Made by a program: the position numbers and the translations under genes. A stretch of 64,000 nt of DNA from Chamaecyparis obtusa (lineage: Eukaryota; Streptophyta; Pinopsida; Cupressales; Cupressaceae), in contig BSBK01009267.1 of the NCBI GenBank assembly GCA_027943335.1, positions 524,001 to 588,000 on the forward strand, read 5' to 3'. Below, in pieces: positions 1-10,268 of the stretch. Under the pieces are notes generated by a model. It was given only the letters and a program-made list of their open reading frames with translations, had not been told where the DNA came from and searched no databases. Positions within the stretch are counted from its first letter, which is position 1. Each line of letters opens with the position of its first letter.

Positions 1-1281
1 ACTAAGAGGGGGAGGTGAATCAATTATCTACAAGTTTCAATTCTTTATCCAATTAAGTATACTTAAACATAAAGCATAAACACAATGAAAGAACACTTGA
101 ACACAACACCAATATTTTGGTTAGGGGGAAACCCAAATAGGTAAAAGCCCTGATGGGAATTGACACCCACTAATATTCTGTACTAGTGTATTATGATCCT
201 TGTTAGAAGATCCCTAACCTTGTTAGGAGTTTCTTTACAATATATTTAGTACAATAGACCTGGTCAAGGGTCGAACCTTGTTAGGAGTCTTTTACAATAG
301 TCCCTATTAGGAGAGAGGACGCACTATTCAAGAGCACACTACTCAAAGGGGTGAAGGCTACAACCTTCTATTTAATAGATACATGCTATATCTAGATCTT
401 GGTGAACTGTGCTTAGATCTGTTATCTAGATCAGTTCCAATGTATAGCATAAATACTTTACTTGGTCACATAGACCTTCTTCTGATGGCTCAAAACTTCA
501 CACATTATGTTCTTCTCTTCACCATTAACTACGAACCACACTTCAGTAATCATAAATGACTACCTATAAATATCTTTCCTCTAAATGATATAATCAAGTC
601 AGCCTATTAGAACCACCTCGAAATCATAATAGAGAAGCCATTAAAAAACTCTAATAATAATTTAGTTGGCTCTACTAAGCACGCAACACATTCTGTGACC
701 TATCCAATAAGATTATTGTAGACGCATGCTACACATTGTCAACTCTACCAAAATAACTGTATCTTTCTCCTCAAGCTGAATTACTTCATGCACTCTTAAC
801 TAAACATCACTAACCCTTCTCTAAGCTTAAATCCAAGGGCGTATACTAAAATGATAGGCGCAACTCCATAACCAATATAATCTATGTCAGATCTTCTAAA
901 CAAACACATGAAACTTCTATTGGTGAATAGCGACTGCATAACTTCACTTCTACTAATCATCAGACTCTACATCCATGAATGTAAAATCATTAATATGTCT
1001 TCATCATATATCCAAGCACACAAGGCTCCATGATAAATGTACAGACAACCATACATGGAACACTTCTTGTTACTCTGTGAGGAACACTGTTGACACATGT
1101 TGCTATATAACTATCTGTACTAACAGTTAACCTCTGTGTCCATGATATCATGTTGATAACATGTATATGTTATATATACTAAAATCTTACTTTCATAAGT
1201 CTTCCATGCATACTACTTACCAAATGTTGTCATCAATGAAAAACATACAGTCAGTACTGGCCTGCTGGCAAATCTCCAACA
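1..1281 (-). repeat. 3' LTR of Copia-1 (partial)
   Basis: Position 17 onward aligns almost gap-free with 15721-16986 (1265 versus 1266 bases). On the minus strand it begins TGTTGGAGATTTGCC, directly after a polypurine tract. TATA-like AT runs lie near 1165-1182. The other end is cut by the window edge. Confidence 0.93.
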
Positions 1282-1300
1282 ATCTCCCCCTTTGGCATTG
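1282..1300 (-). other. Polypurine tract of Copia-1
   Basis: The minus strand reads CCAAAGGGGGAGAT immediately before the LTR start TGTTGG, the expected plus-strand priming site. Two further PPT-like tracts lie upstream at about 1399-1413 and 1457-1480. Confidence 0.85.
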
Positions 1301-1578
1301 ATGGAAACATATGGAATGAAAAACTCCACCAATCTAAATGAATAATTATTTTATAACATTCTCCATTTCCTCAACTGAACTATTGTCATAACTGAACACT
1401 GCTCCCCCTTAGTACATTCTCCATTTCCTTTTACTTTTGTTTTTCATGACAATATATTACTCTCCCTTTGACATCAATTGAAAAGGGTGCCAATCAGTTG
1501 AAGCATCAATAATACTCCAAAAGTAGAGTAGTCAACCATCCATTAGTCCCTAGGGATTGATGCCTTTTCTTCTTTCTT

Positions 1579-2253
1579 CTAAGAAGAATCAAGGAAGGGA
1601 ATTACTCCCAACTTCTCCCTGAGATACTCAAAAGTATCCTTTGGCAAGGGCTTTGTGAATATGTCTCCCAACTAATCTTTAGTACTCACATAGTCTAGCT
1701 TGACTTCTTTCTTTGCCACTTTCTCTCTTAGGAAGTGATACTTGATCTCAATGTGTTTTTTCTTTGCATGCATCACAGGGTTCTTTGACATGTTGATAGT
1801 GCTAGTGTTATCACAGTGAATAATAATAGGATAGTCAATCTAAATTCCAAAATCCTTTATCATCTGCTTGATCCAAACAATTGTATAACAATTCAAGGTT
1901 GCTACAACATACTCCACTTTTTTTTTTGACTGAGAAATACAATTATGTTTCTTGCTTGTCCAAGTGACAAGTCTATCACCAAGAAAAACTACTCGACCTG
2001 ATGTACTCTTTCTATCATCAATGCATCTTGCCCAATCTGCACCAGTGTATACATGAAGCTCGACATTTTCTGAATTAGGATACCATAGACCATAGTCTAT
2101 AGTGCCTTGCAAATATCTAAATATCCTTTTTACTACCATGAGGTGACTTTGTTTAGGCTCTGTTGCAAATCTACCAAATATGCCAACTACATTGGAAATA
2201 TCTAGTCTAGTATGAGTAAGATAAATAAGTTTTCCAATCATAGACTTGTACAA
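1579..2253 (-). pseudogene. Copia-1 RNase H domain (C-terminal end of pol)
   Basis: The minus-strand reading gives a copia RNase H: KSMIGKLIYLTHTRLDIS, then RYLQGTIDYGLWYP, then GADWARCIDDRKSTSG, and downstream of 1840 the usual HCDN and HIEIKYHFLREKV segments, ending with FEYLREKLGVI and a stop at 1579-1581. The Ser-Leu-Ser-Thr-Ala-Glu-type motif has become SQSKKKVEYV, so one acidic catalytic position is lost. An in-frame stop lies just after IKQMIKDFGI (1840) and another after VSTKD (about 1670). It degrades the RNA strand of the RNA/DNA hybrid in the virus-like particle. Family assignment is firm; the copy is dead. Confidence 0.88.
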
Positions 2254-3369
2254 TGTTATGTCTACTACTAGTGAGTCATCTTATTTTGTAAGCTTGCATC
2301 CAGTTATTATAGGTGTCCCTATTGGCTTGCAATCATCCATCTTGAATTTCTTTAATATCTCTTTCACATACTTGGACTAATTAATGAAAATACCTTTCTC
2401 TTTCTATTGCACATTCAATCCCAAAAAGTATTTGATAGGTCCAATCATACTCATCTCAAATTCATTTTGCATCTCCTTAGCAAATTTAGCACTAATTTTG
2501 TCATTACCTCCAAAGATAATGTCATCAAAAAATATGTCTACAAGTAGTAAACCTTCAGATGTCTCTCTTATGAATAGATTACAGTCTGCTACTCCTTTCT
2601 TGAATCCAATCTTTGTTAGATATCCATCTAGTCTCTCATACCATGCTCTAGGGGCTTGCTTAAGTCCATAGAGGGCCTTCTTCAATCTACATACCATATT
2701 AGGTTTGTCTGATAAGGTGAATCCTTCTGGCTTCTCAATGTATACTTCTTTCAAATCTCCATTTAAGAATGCTGACTTGACATCCATTTGATAAACTTTG
2801 AATTTTTTGACTGTAGCATAAGCTAAAAATAACTTAATAGCTTCTAATCTTCTCACAAGTGAAAATGTGTCTAAATAATCAATGCCTTCTCTTTACACAT
2901 ATCCCTTACATACTAACCTTTCTTTATTTCTTACTACTGTACCATCTTCATTCATCTTGTTTTTTAATATCCACTTTGTTCCAATCACATTCTTATCACT
3001 AGGTCTTGGGACCAATTCCCAAGTGTCATTCTTAATAATCTGATCAAGTTCTTCTTTCATAGCATCATGCCAATTTGAATCATTACATGCATATTCAACA
3101 CTTAAAGGTTCAATCTGAGATAGTAAACATACCACCTCATTGCTAGCTGAGTTCTTTTCTTATGATCTTGTTAATACTTTTCCACTCTGATCTCCAATGA
3201 TGTCTTTCTTGGAATGGTTTCTAGATGTAAAATTTGGAACTTTAGGTGATATTGTCTCATCTTCCTTAGGAGTTTCTTCTGCACTTGTCTCAGGGTCATT
3301 GAATAACACATCAATACTATCAAACATTTCTTCAATAACTGTCTCACTAATGGAGGGTCTGGGTTCTTC
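2254..3369 (-). pseudogene. Copia-1 reverse transcriptase domain
   Basis: Minus-strand peptides match a Ty1/copia RVT_2 domain in order: NDTWELVPRPSDKNVIGTKW (about 3030-2970), MDVKSAFLNGDL, YIEKPEGF, CRLKKALYGLKQAPRAWYE, then FFDDIIFGG where the YVDD catalytic box belongs. The Tyr-Val to Phe-Phe change next to the two Asp residues suggests loss of activity. At least three in-frame stops break the frame (near 2890, 3160 and 3368). The segment upstream of the RT core (3136-3369) is an acidic Ser/Glu-rich linker, common between integrase and RT in copia elements. RT copies the element RNA into cDNA. Confidence 0.92.
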
Positions 3370-4213
3370 TTAAATCATGGGTGAGTAATCATGATATCTT
3401 TCTTGAATCATAAAATTTTCATTAATCTTAATGTGAGCACTTTCAATGATATTTTTCAATCTTAAATTGAAACATCTATAAGCTTTACTTTTAGTAGAAT
3501 AACCAAGGAAAATACCTTCATCACTTCTTTCATCAAACTTTCCTACTGCTTCATCTCTCTTGATGTAGCACTTGCTTCCAAAGATTCTGAAGTATTTTAC
3601 TGTGGGAACATTACCAAACCGTAGCTCATAAGGTTTTTTTTTTGTGCCAGGCCTCAATTGAATTCTATTGATAGTATAGACTATTGTATTGACTGCATCT
3701 CTCCAATAGGTGTGTGCAAATTTTCCTTCAATCATGATGGTGCACGTTGTATCAAGAATGATCCTATTCTTTCTCTCTGCAATTCCATTTTTCTGAGGGG
3801 TTCTAGGTGCACTCAACTGCCTCTTGATGCCATGTTCTTCACAGTACTCATAGAATATGTCAGAGGTGAATTCTCCTCCTCTATCTGATCTTAAACATTT
3901 TATCTTTAGTCCAGATTCATTCTCAACCTTAGCTTTGAATATTTTAAACTTCTCAAATGCTTCTAACTTGTCTTTCAAGAATGCAACCCACATCATTCTA
4001 GTATGGTCATCAACAAACAAAATGAAATACCTTTCACCATAGTATGATCTTATTTGATTTGGTCCACGCAGGTCTGTATGAATCAATTCCAACTTGTTCT
4101 CTATTGAATTGAGCATGCTCCTGAATGATTTTCTCACATGCTTTCCCATCACACATTCCTTGCATATAGTATCAACTAGCTTTGCTATGCTAGGTAGATC
4201 TCTTAGTGCCCTT
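3370..4213 (-). pseudogene. Copia-1 integrase, C-terminal part (split by insertion)
   Basis: The reading frame is open from the insertion junction at 4213 to 3370. It shows the end of the zinc-binding module (CKECVMGKH) and the rve core with D-D-E acidic residues in IHTDLRGP, RSDRGGEF and NGIAERKNR. These are followed by the copia signature around AVNTIVYTINR, YELRFGNVPTVKYFRIFG and GIFLGYSTKSKAYRCFN. The catalytic residues look intact. The N-terminal part of the domain lies beyond the inserted element (14132 onward). It joins cDNA to chromosomal DNA. Confidence 0.92.
4209..4213. repeat. Target-site duplication CCCTT, left copy
   Basis: CCCTT precedes the LTR start TGTATGCACC and recurs at 14132-14136 directly after the right LTR end. 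A perfect 5-bp duplication fixes both ends of the inserted element and shows that it landed in the Copia-1 integrase gene. Confidence 0.93.
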
Positions 4214-5217
4214 TGTATGCACCCTAAAATGGTCACCTAGACTTTGGGCCCCCATTCAGCAATTTGTCAAATCCTTGAATCAATATTTTCAAAAATTAAT
4301 CAATTATATCAATTTCCTTAATCAAATCATAATCAATTCAGTATTTCCTAAGGTCTGAGCCTTATTTAATTTTAAAAAATAAAAAATAAAAATCTTATTT
4401 AATTAAGAGAACATGCTCCCTTTTAATTAATTAAAAATCTCTTTTAATTAAATAATAAAATCACTTTATCCTAAGCCTTTATTTAATTAAAAGGAATTTC
4501 CTCCCTTTTTATTTAAATAAAAAATCTCCACTTTTCTTTTTATCCTATGTTGCACAAATAAAGTATTATTCTTCTTTTATAAAAAGGAAAAAGCACTTTT
4601 TGTCTCATATGGACACTAAATTCAACTCCTATTTTCCTATTTGATGATATTTGTGCACAAGGATCAAGCTTCTATTTTTCTCCATCGTTGATTAAGTCTT
4701 TTGCCTCTTAATCTCGATCATCCATTGATAATCATTCTCTATAAAAGGAGAGCTCTCTTCTTCATTTTCATATCTTAGGTTTTTATGCTAATATTATGCT
4801 GCAAGTTTTTTAGGTCATTTGGAGCTCTTTGAAGACATTCTACATCCAAGCTTTGAAGACTTGTTATTGCATTTCATTCTAGTTGCATATTTCCTTTCTT
4901 AGTTGCATTATCATGGCATATTAGCTTAGAATTCTTTTTATGCAATAGATTAACTTGCATTGTCATATAGATTTGCATTGCATTGCATCCATATTGATTT
5001 CATTGGAGATATTGGAATTTTTGCCCTTGTCTTTGATTTGGAATCTCTCATTGTGTGGTTGACTAGCAAGGTCATGAGTTTATAGCTCTAGCTGAGAGCA
5101 ATTTTACAAATCTTGCAACTCCATGCATAAAGAGCTATGGATCGATTTGTGAGGGCTCATTCTTGAGTTTTCTTGCATGTAAGGATTCATAGAAGTGTGA
5201 AAACATTTTAGCACACA
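4214..5217 (+). repeat. 5' LTR of the 9.9-kb element
   Basis: It is 1004 bp, the same length as the right copy. It begins TGTATGCACCCTAAAATGG and ends TTTTAGCACACA. It contains a clear TATA box at 4740-4748 and AT-rich U3 runs of TTAATTAA type. Confidence 0.93.
4740..4748 (+). promoter_or_regulatory. TATA box of the 5' LTR
   Basis: TATAAAAGG lies about half-way through the LTR and is conserved at the matching place in the right LTR (13654-13662). It is a near-consensus plant core promoter and would set the U3/R border near 4770-4780. Confidence 0.75.
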
Positions 5218-5221
5218 TTTT

Positions 5222-5239
5222 TGGTGCCCACCGTGGGGC
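5222..5239 (+). other. Primer-binding site
   Basis: TGGTGCCCACCGTGGGGC starts four bases after the LTR end. The leading TGG pairs with the tRNA CCA tail. The Gypsy-A PBS differs at only two positions. I do not assign the tRNA. Confidence 0.82.
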
Positions 5240-6575
5240 AACCCACCTCTTGCATGCTGGTTTTGATTATTTTTGGAGCTAACCCTTGTGCAGATTTGTT
5301 TGGAGATAAAAAAATCTTAGATTTGAAAGATTTGATCATATCTCCGAAATAGCTTGGTGTTTTGGTCTGAAATTTTTTTTGTAGGTTGGTGACATATCAA
5401 AGAAGCTCCAAAAACATTTTCAAAATTTTTAGAGCTAATTTGTATTTTTTATGATTTTTTCTTAATTTTTCATAAAAAATCAATTTTTGGCACAAATCAA
5501 TGTATTTTTTGAAAATTTTTATATTTCTGAAAATTTCTTGAAATTATACAGGGGGTCCATTCATTGTATTTTTAATTTATAAATCATATCATATCTCATT
5601 TGGTCAATTTATAAAAACTAGTCTATTTTGGTAAAATGGGTCTCTAGGGCACAAATGAAGAGATTTTTCTAAAATTTTTACATTTTTGGAAATTTTTTTA
5701 TTTTTTGACAAAGGTCTATTTTATTCATTTTGGGCTTAGGGTCCGGATTCATGTGGTAAAAATCAGATCTTGTTGACTAGGTCAAATGCAAAAAAAATAA
5801 AATTTTGTGATGGGTATGCAGTTATTTTTCATTGTTCAATGCATGATATGAGTTATCATTTGGATTATTTTCTGGTTATCATTACTCATAACAATTTATT
5901 TTCAGATCTAACCCTAGGGTTTGCATAAGTTGGATATACATTGCATATCTTGTTTGCTTGTTTTCTTGTCTTGTTCATTTGAAGGTGCTCTTGCTTTCAT
6001 GGAAAATGCTTAAAACAAAATGTTGGACTTGAGGTACTTTGTTCCATATCTAAAAAATTTATATTTTGAGATTAAAATTGAACCTCTCATGTGTTTGGCT
6101 TGAGTGTTTACATGCTTTCATAAAACACATTTCAATTGATGCTCTTAATGGGAAATGAATGAACGTAGATTTCCTTTCATACAAGTTTGTGTAAGTGAAT
6201 GCTTGTGTTTAAATCTTAAGTAATTCTTGGTTCCAATATCAAATATCTCATTGAGTGATTGAGGGTATGGATTCATTCTTTGTTTACATAGGGGGTTAAA
6301 TGCACCACTTTGTGGACTTACTTTATGTTTTCTTGGAAAGTTAAATATTTCATTGATTCAACCCTTTGTCATTTGTGAGTAGTATTGATAAGTAACTTTA
6401 GATTACTTTTGATTGATCTTGTTAGCTAAATTAGGTGTTGGACTCACTTATTTCTAATTGCCCCTCATTACCACCCTTTGGATGCAAGATCAACATTCAT
6501 ACATAGGGGAAGGGTCTACTTGAAAAGAGTGTTAAGTGTTCCATAAAGTTTCCCCCTTTTTATGCTTTCTTGATC

Positions 6576-6865
6576 TCATTATTTTTCTAATGTGTGGACT
6601 CACTTTGAGTTTGTGTGAGGAGTTAAATGTTCCACTTTTGGACTCACTTTGAGTTTGTGTGAAGAGTTAAATGTTCCACCTTGTGGACTCACTTCACATT
6701 CACTTGAAGAGTTAAATGTTCCACTTTTGGACTCACTTCACATTCACTCAAAGAGTTAAATGTTCCACTTTTAGACTCGCTTCACATTCACTTGAAGAGT
6801 TAAATGTTCCACTTTTGGACTCACTTCACATTTACTTGAAGAGTTAAGTGTTCCACTTTTAGTGC
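6576..6865 (+). repeat. 44-bp tandem repeat, about six copies
   Basis: The phrase GAGTTAAATG recurs at 6620, 6664, 6709, 6753, 6797 and 6841 (last copy GAGTTAAGTG), a period of 44 bp with one 45-bp step. Each unit continues TTCCACTTTTGGACTCACTT with small variations. It lies in the non-coding leader. Confidence 0.9.
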
Positions 6866-7632
6866 TTTAAATACTTTTGATAGTGAATTACTTAATTTTA
6901 TTTTTAGAAGGCCTGCTTGGGGACACACCACCTCAAGGGATGACCTTAAATCTCATGTACCGATAGAGTATAAATAGCAAGTGGTGAATCGAAAGACACC
7001 TCTCTTGGAAATTGAGTTTGATATCACTCTTGGCTAAGCCTCAAAGAAATTTATACCTTTGAGAAGTGAATGAGGAGATTTGGGTTACCATCTCCCCCAG
7101 CTGTGTGATTTTGAATTCTTCTCATCTACGGATTTGGGCCTCACATACCTTGTGTATATTAAGGACTCCTCTTAGAAAGCTATGTATATCCTTTTAGATA
7201 ATTTGTTAAAGTGTTGTTGTGTTCTATGTGCCTGCTAAAATATCTTCAAGAACATACACAAGTAGAATCTTTAAGGAGTAGAATACTAAGTCACTATCTA
7301 TGTTCATGCACAAGGTTGCTTTGTCCCTTGCCCATTGTTTGAAGACTATTTTCTTGAATTCCCTAGTTGTTGTTCTATGTGCTTGATCATCATTGCAAAA
7401 TCTTTTGAGAAATCTAATTGGAATACTAAAACTAAGTTCCGTCCTGCTATAGTGAGTTCTCCTTAGAAGCTTGGTCTTCCTTGGTCAGTCCAGATCTCAG
7501 ATCCTAGGTGCTGTCATGTTGCTCAAAATCTCAATGAACGTTATGGTATCAATTGCATAAGATGACTCTTAGTCTTCTTCTTCCTTCTCCATTTCCCATG
7601 TTCTTCTGAAGTCTTCTATTCCCATGGGAAAT

Positions 7633-7669
7633 TCTTCTTCTTCTTCTTCTTCTTCTTCTTCTTCTTCTT
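7633..7669 (+). repeat. (TTC)n microsatellite
   Basis: About twelve perfect TTC units, shortly before the first ATG of the Ser-rich ORF. Confidence 0.95.
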
Positions 7670-7729
7670 GATTCTTTTCCTCTTATTATCTAGTCTATTT
7701 TCTTCTATTTTATCTCTTTTGTTACTCCT

Positions 7730-10268
7730 ATGCTTGATTCTTCTTCTTCTATAACCATGAATCTTGACTATCTGGTTTTGGAACCTTTATTAAGAATAGA
7801 TGATCTTGAGCTTATTGACATATTTGAAAAGTGTTGTTCCTCCAAAATTCTCATGAGTAACGAATTTATGACAAAAATAAAAGAAAAATTAATTAAATCA
7901 GACGCCTTTGCTAGAATCATACTCATGATCTCATCCAAATATTCTTCATCTTCTAAATCTTCTCATCATTCCTCACATTCTAAATCTTATCATGATTATT
8001 CTAAACATTATTCACATTCTTCATCTTCTAAATCTTATCATGATTCTTCTAAACACTATTCAGATTCTTCATCTTCCAAATCTTATCATGACTCTTCTAA
8101 ATATTATTCAAATTCCTCATTATCCAAGTCTTCTTCTTCCACTAAATCTTCAATTTCCTCTTCTTCACGATCTCATTCTTCTTCTACTTTTCCCAAGAGT
8201 CTTACTTCTCTTTAGAAGACATACCATAAAGAGTAACGTGATAGTCTTTATGATGTCTCTTCCACAAAGAGTGATACACCCACCTATGATGACTATGATG
8301 ACTATGATGATGGACAATGTAGTGATGCCCATGAAACTTCTATTCCTAAGCATCATCCTTGTGGTACACTTGTGATTTCTAAGGGGGAGTTGTATTGGGT
8401 AGACTGTGATGGTGAACCATATGACTCTAAATTTGAGGAATTCTTTGATGATTTTTGTGAACAATACAATATTCCTATTGAGGAAGAGAAAATCTACCGC
8501 CTTGATTTCAAATGTCAAAAGAATCTCTCCTCTAAAAGTTCTCATGCTGAAAATAAAATTTTCTCTCTCAAGCAAGATCATATTAATGTTGAACCTTTGT
8601 CTTGTGATAGTTCCCTTCCATCCTCTACTTCCCCCAATACCCACACACTTCCTAAAGCTTCTGAGTCTTCCAAATCTTTCATAAATCCTTCATCCAACAA
8701 AGATCCTAAGGTTTTCCATGTGGTTCCCTATAGTTATCCTCAAGGGCTACCTCTTAAAGAAACTCAAGCTAACCTTTACTTGACTGCAAATACTTCCAAT
8801 AATGCTACACCTAAAAAGCTTAAGACTTCATGCGCTATAATTCCTACTTCAGCTAGTCTTTCACTATCTCTTCCAAAGTCTTCCATACAATTCCAACATG
8901 CTTCCTTGTCCTTAGAAGTGGCTCCATGTCAAGAGGACCCTAAAAATGATAAAGAAAAATCTATAAATAAAGATCAAGATCAGGAACCCTCCATATCATC
9001 CAATTCTCTTCATGATGTATCTCCTCTATTTCACGGTTCTTTTGATCCTCTATGCTCTTCTCCATTCATTACACCATCTCTTAAGCAAGATCAAGCTACT
9101 AATTACACCATTGAGCTTATTGATAATCAAAATAACCTTACCAGACTTGCTCTTTCCAAATATGATACTTCCATTAAGGTTATTAAAAATGGTGTTGTTA
9201 CTTCTGATGTAAAGTCTATTGAAAATCCAGAAAAAAATTGATGTGCTTATGCTATCTAATGATACTTGTCAAGATCAAAGTCTTTCATCTTCTTGTTCTA
9301 CCACTCCATGTTCACTTCCACTTTCTTCTCTTTCTAAATCTTTGCAAGCTACGAATGGTCCTATCAAAGAAGTTTCTCATATTCAAGATGTTCATGATCC
9401 TATTGCAAATCCTAATGCTCACTCTAAAGATGCTGATGAACTTATTGATTATCCTTTTGTGTCTTCCACATCCATCCTTGGACCTCCTCCACCAATACTA
9501 AGGGCTTCATGTCTTCCTTCCATCCTGGGTCCTTATGTCCCTTCACTTTCCCCTCCTAACTCTCCTAATTCATCATCCATCTTGGGTCCTTATGTCCCTC
9601 CATCTCCTATCTTTCCTCAAGATCAACATAGATGCATACCTTTGAATCATTTTCATCCATCCACCCATCTAAACCAGTCATATTCTCCTTCTTCTTCCAC
9701 AAGTCCCAAGTTTTTTGGAAGTAACTTGAATGTTCAATACAAGAAAAAGAAGCAATATAAGAATCCATCAAAACAAGATCACCATGTCTACTCTAATCGA
9801 CATGGAGGCATAAAGTCTAAAGAGATATCTAAGAAGAAAACTACAAGACAAGTATGGATTCCAAAATCCATCATTGAAGATATTCTCTCTAAATTATCGA
9901 AAAGAAATGAAAAGCCTACAACTATATGGATTCCAAAGTCTCTCTTAAGAGAGTCTTATGTTGAACAACAAGTGAAGTTGACATTCAAGCTTCCAAAGGC
10001 TTCCACTTCATCTTCTTCCAAAAATATTCTTCCATTCCATGCGCCTGAACCGCAACCTCTGCTAAACATTCACCATATTCCTTCACGTGTTCCTTCATTC
10101 ACATTTCCTCCACCCTCTCACCACCCTTCAAGGTGTGTGTTAATGTTGATCTTTCCTTCCTTTCCATCTACCCTTTCACAATCTTTCCATTCATTATCCT
10201 TCTACCTTCTATCCTTTTTCCTCATTTGCCTATTCCTCCTATCTTCCAACCTCACTCACTTTACATAA
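7730..10268 (+). pseudogene. Ser/Pro-rich ORF of the 9.9-kb element, unknown function
   Basis: A decayed ORF of about 845 codons. The first ATG at 7730 begins MLDSSSSITMNLDYLV, followed by a short folded-looking stretch (LELIDIFEKCCSSKIL). Next comes a Ser/Tyr/His/Lys-rich array built on a 16-residue repeat (SKSYHDSSKHYSDSSS, about three copies from 7978), then an Asp-rich patch (YDDYDDYDDG) and ELYWVDCDGEPYDSKFEEFF. The C-terminal half is Pro/Ser-rich with repeated SILGPYVP motifs and two WIPKS segments (about 9855 and 9930). Stops at 8213 and 8234 and a frame change at the A run 9231-9237 break it. No zinc knuckle, retro_gag or enzyme motif is seen. It may be a divergent structural protein, but I do not recognise it. 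Confidence 0.6.

Larger units (their letters stand above)
5240..7729 (+). other. Long untranslated leader of the 9.9-kb element
   Basis: About 2.5 kb between PBS and ORF with no coding frame that I can support. It is T-rich, with repeated variants of a 'GGACTCACTT...AGTTAAATGTTCC' phrase scattered from about 6300 and condensed into a tandem array at 6576-6865. It ends in a TTC microsatellite just before the ORF. Confidence 0.7.

Noticed and set aside
6576..6865. Regular 44-bp repeats considered as a CRISPR-like array
   Set aside because: Units are contiguous with no unique spacers, and the setting is a plant retrotransposon leader.
9225..9245. Possible programmed frameshift at the A run where the Ser/Pro-rich ORF changes frame
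   Set aside because: A slippery-type A AAA AAT lies right before a stop, but the downstream Ser/Pro-rich frame is reached by +1 (or -2), not -1. A homopolymer indel is the simpler reading.
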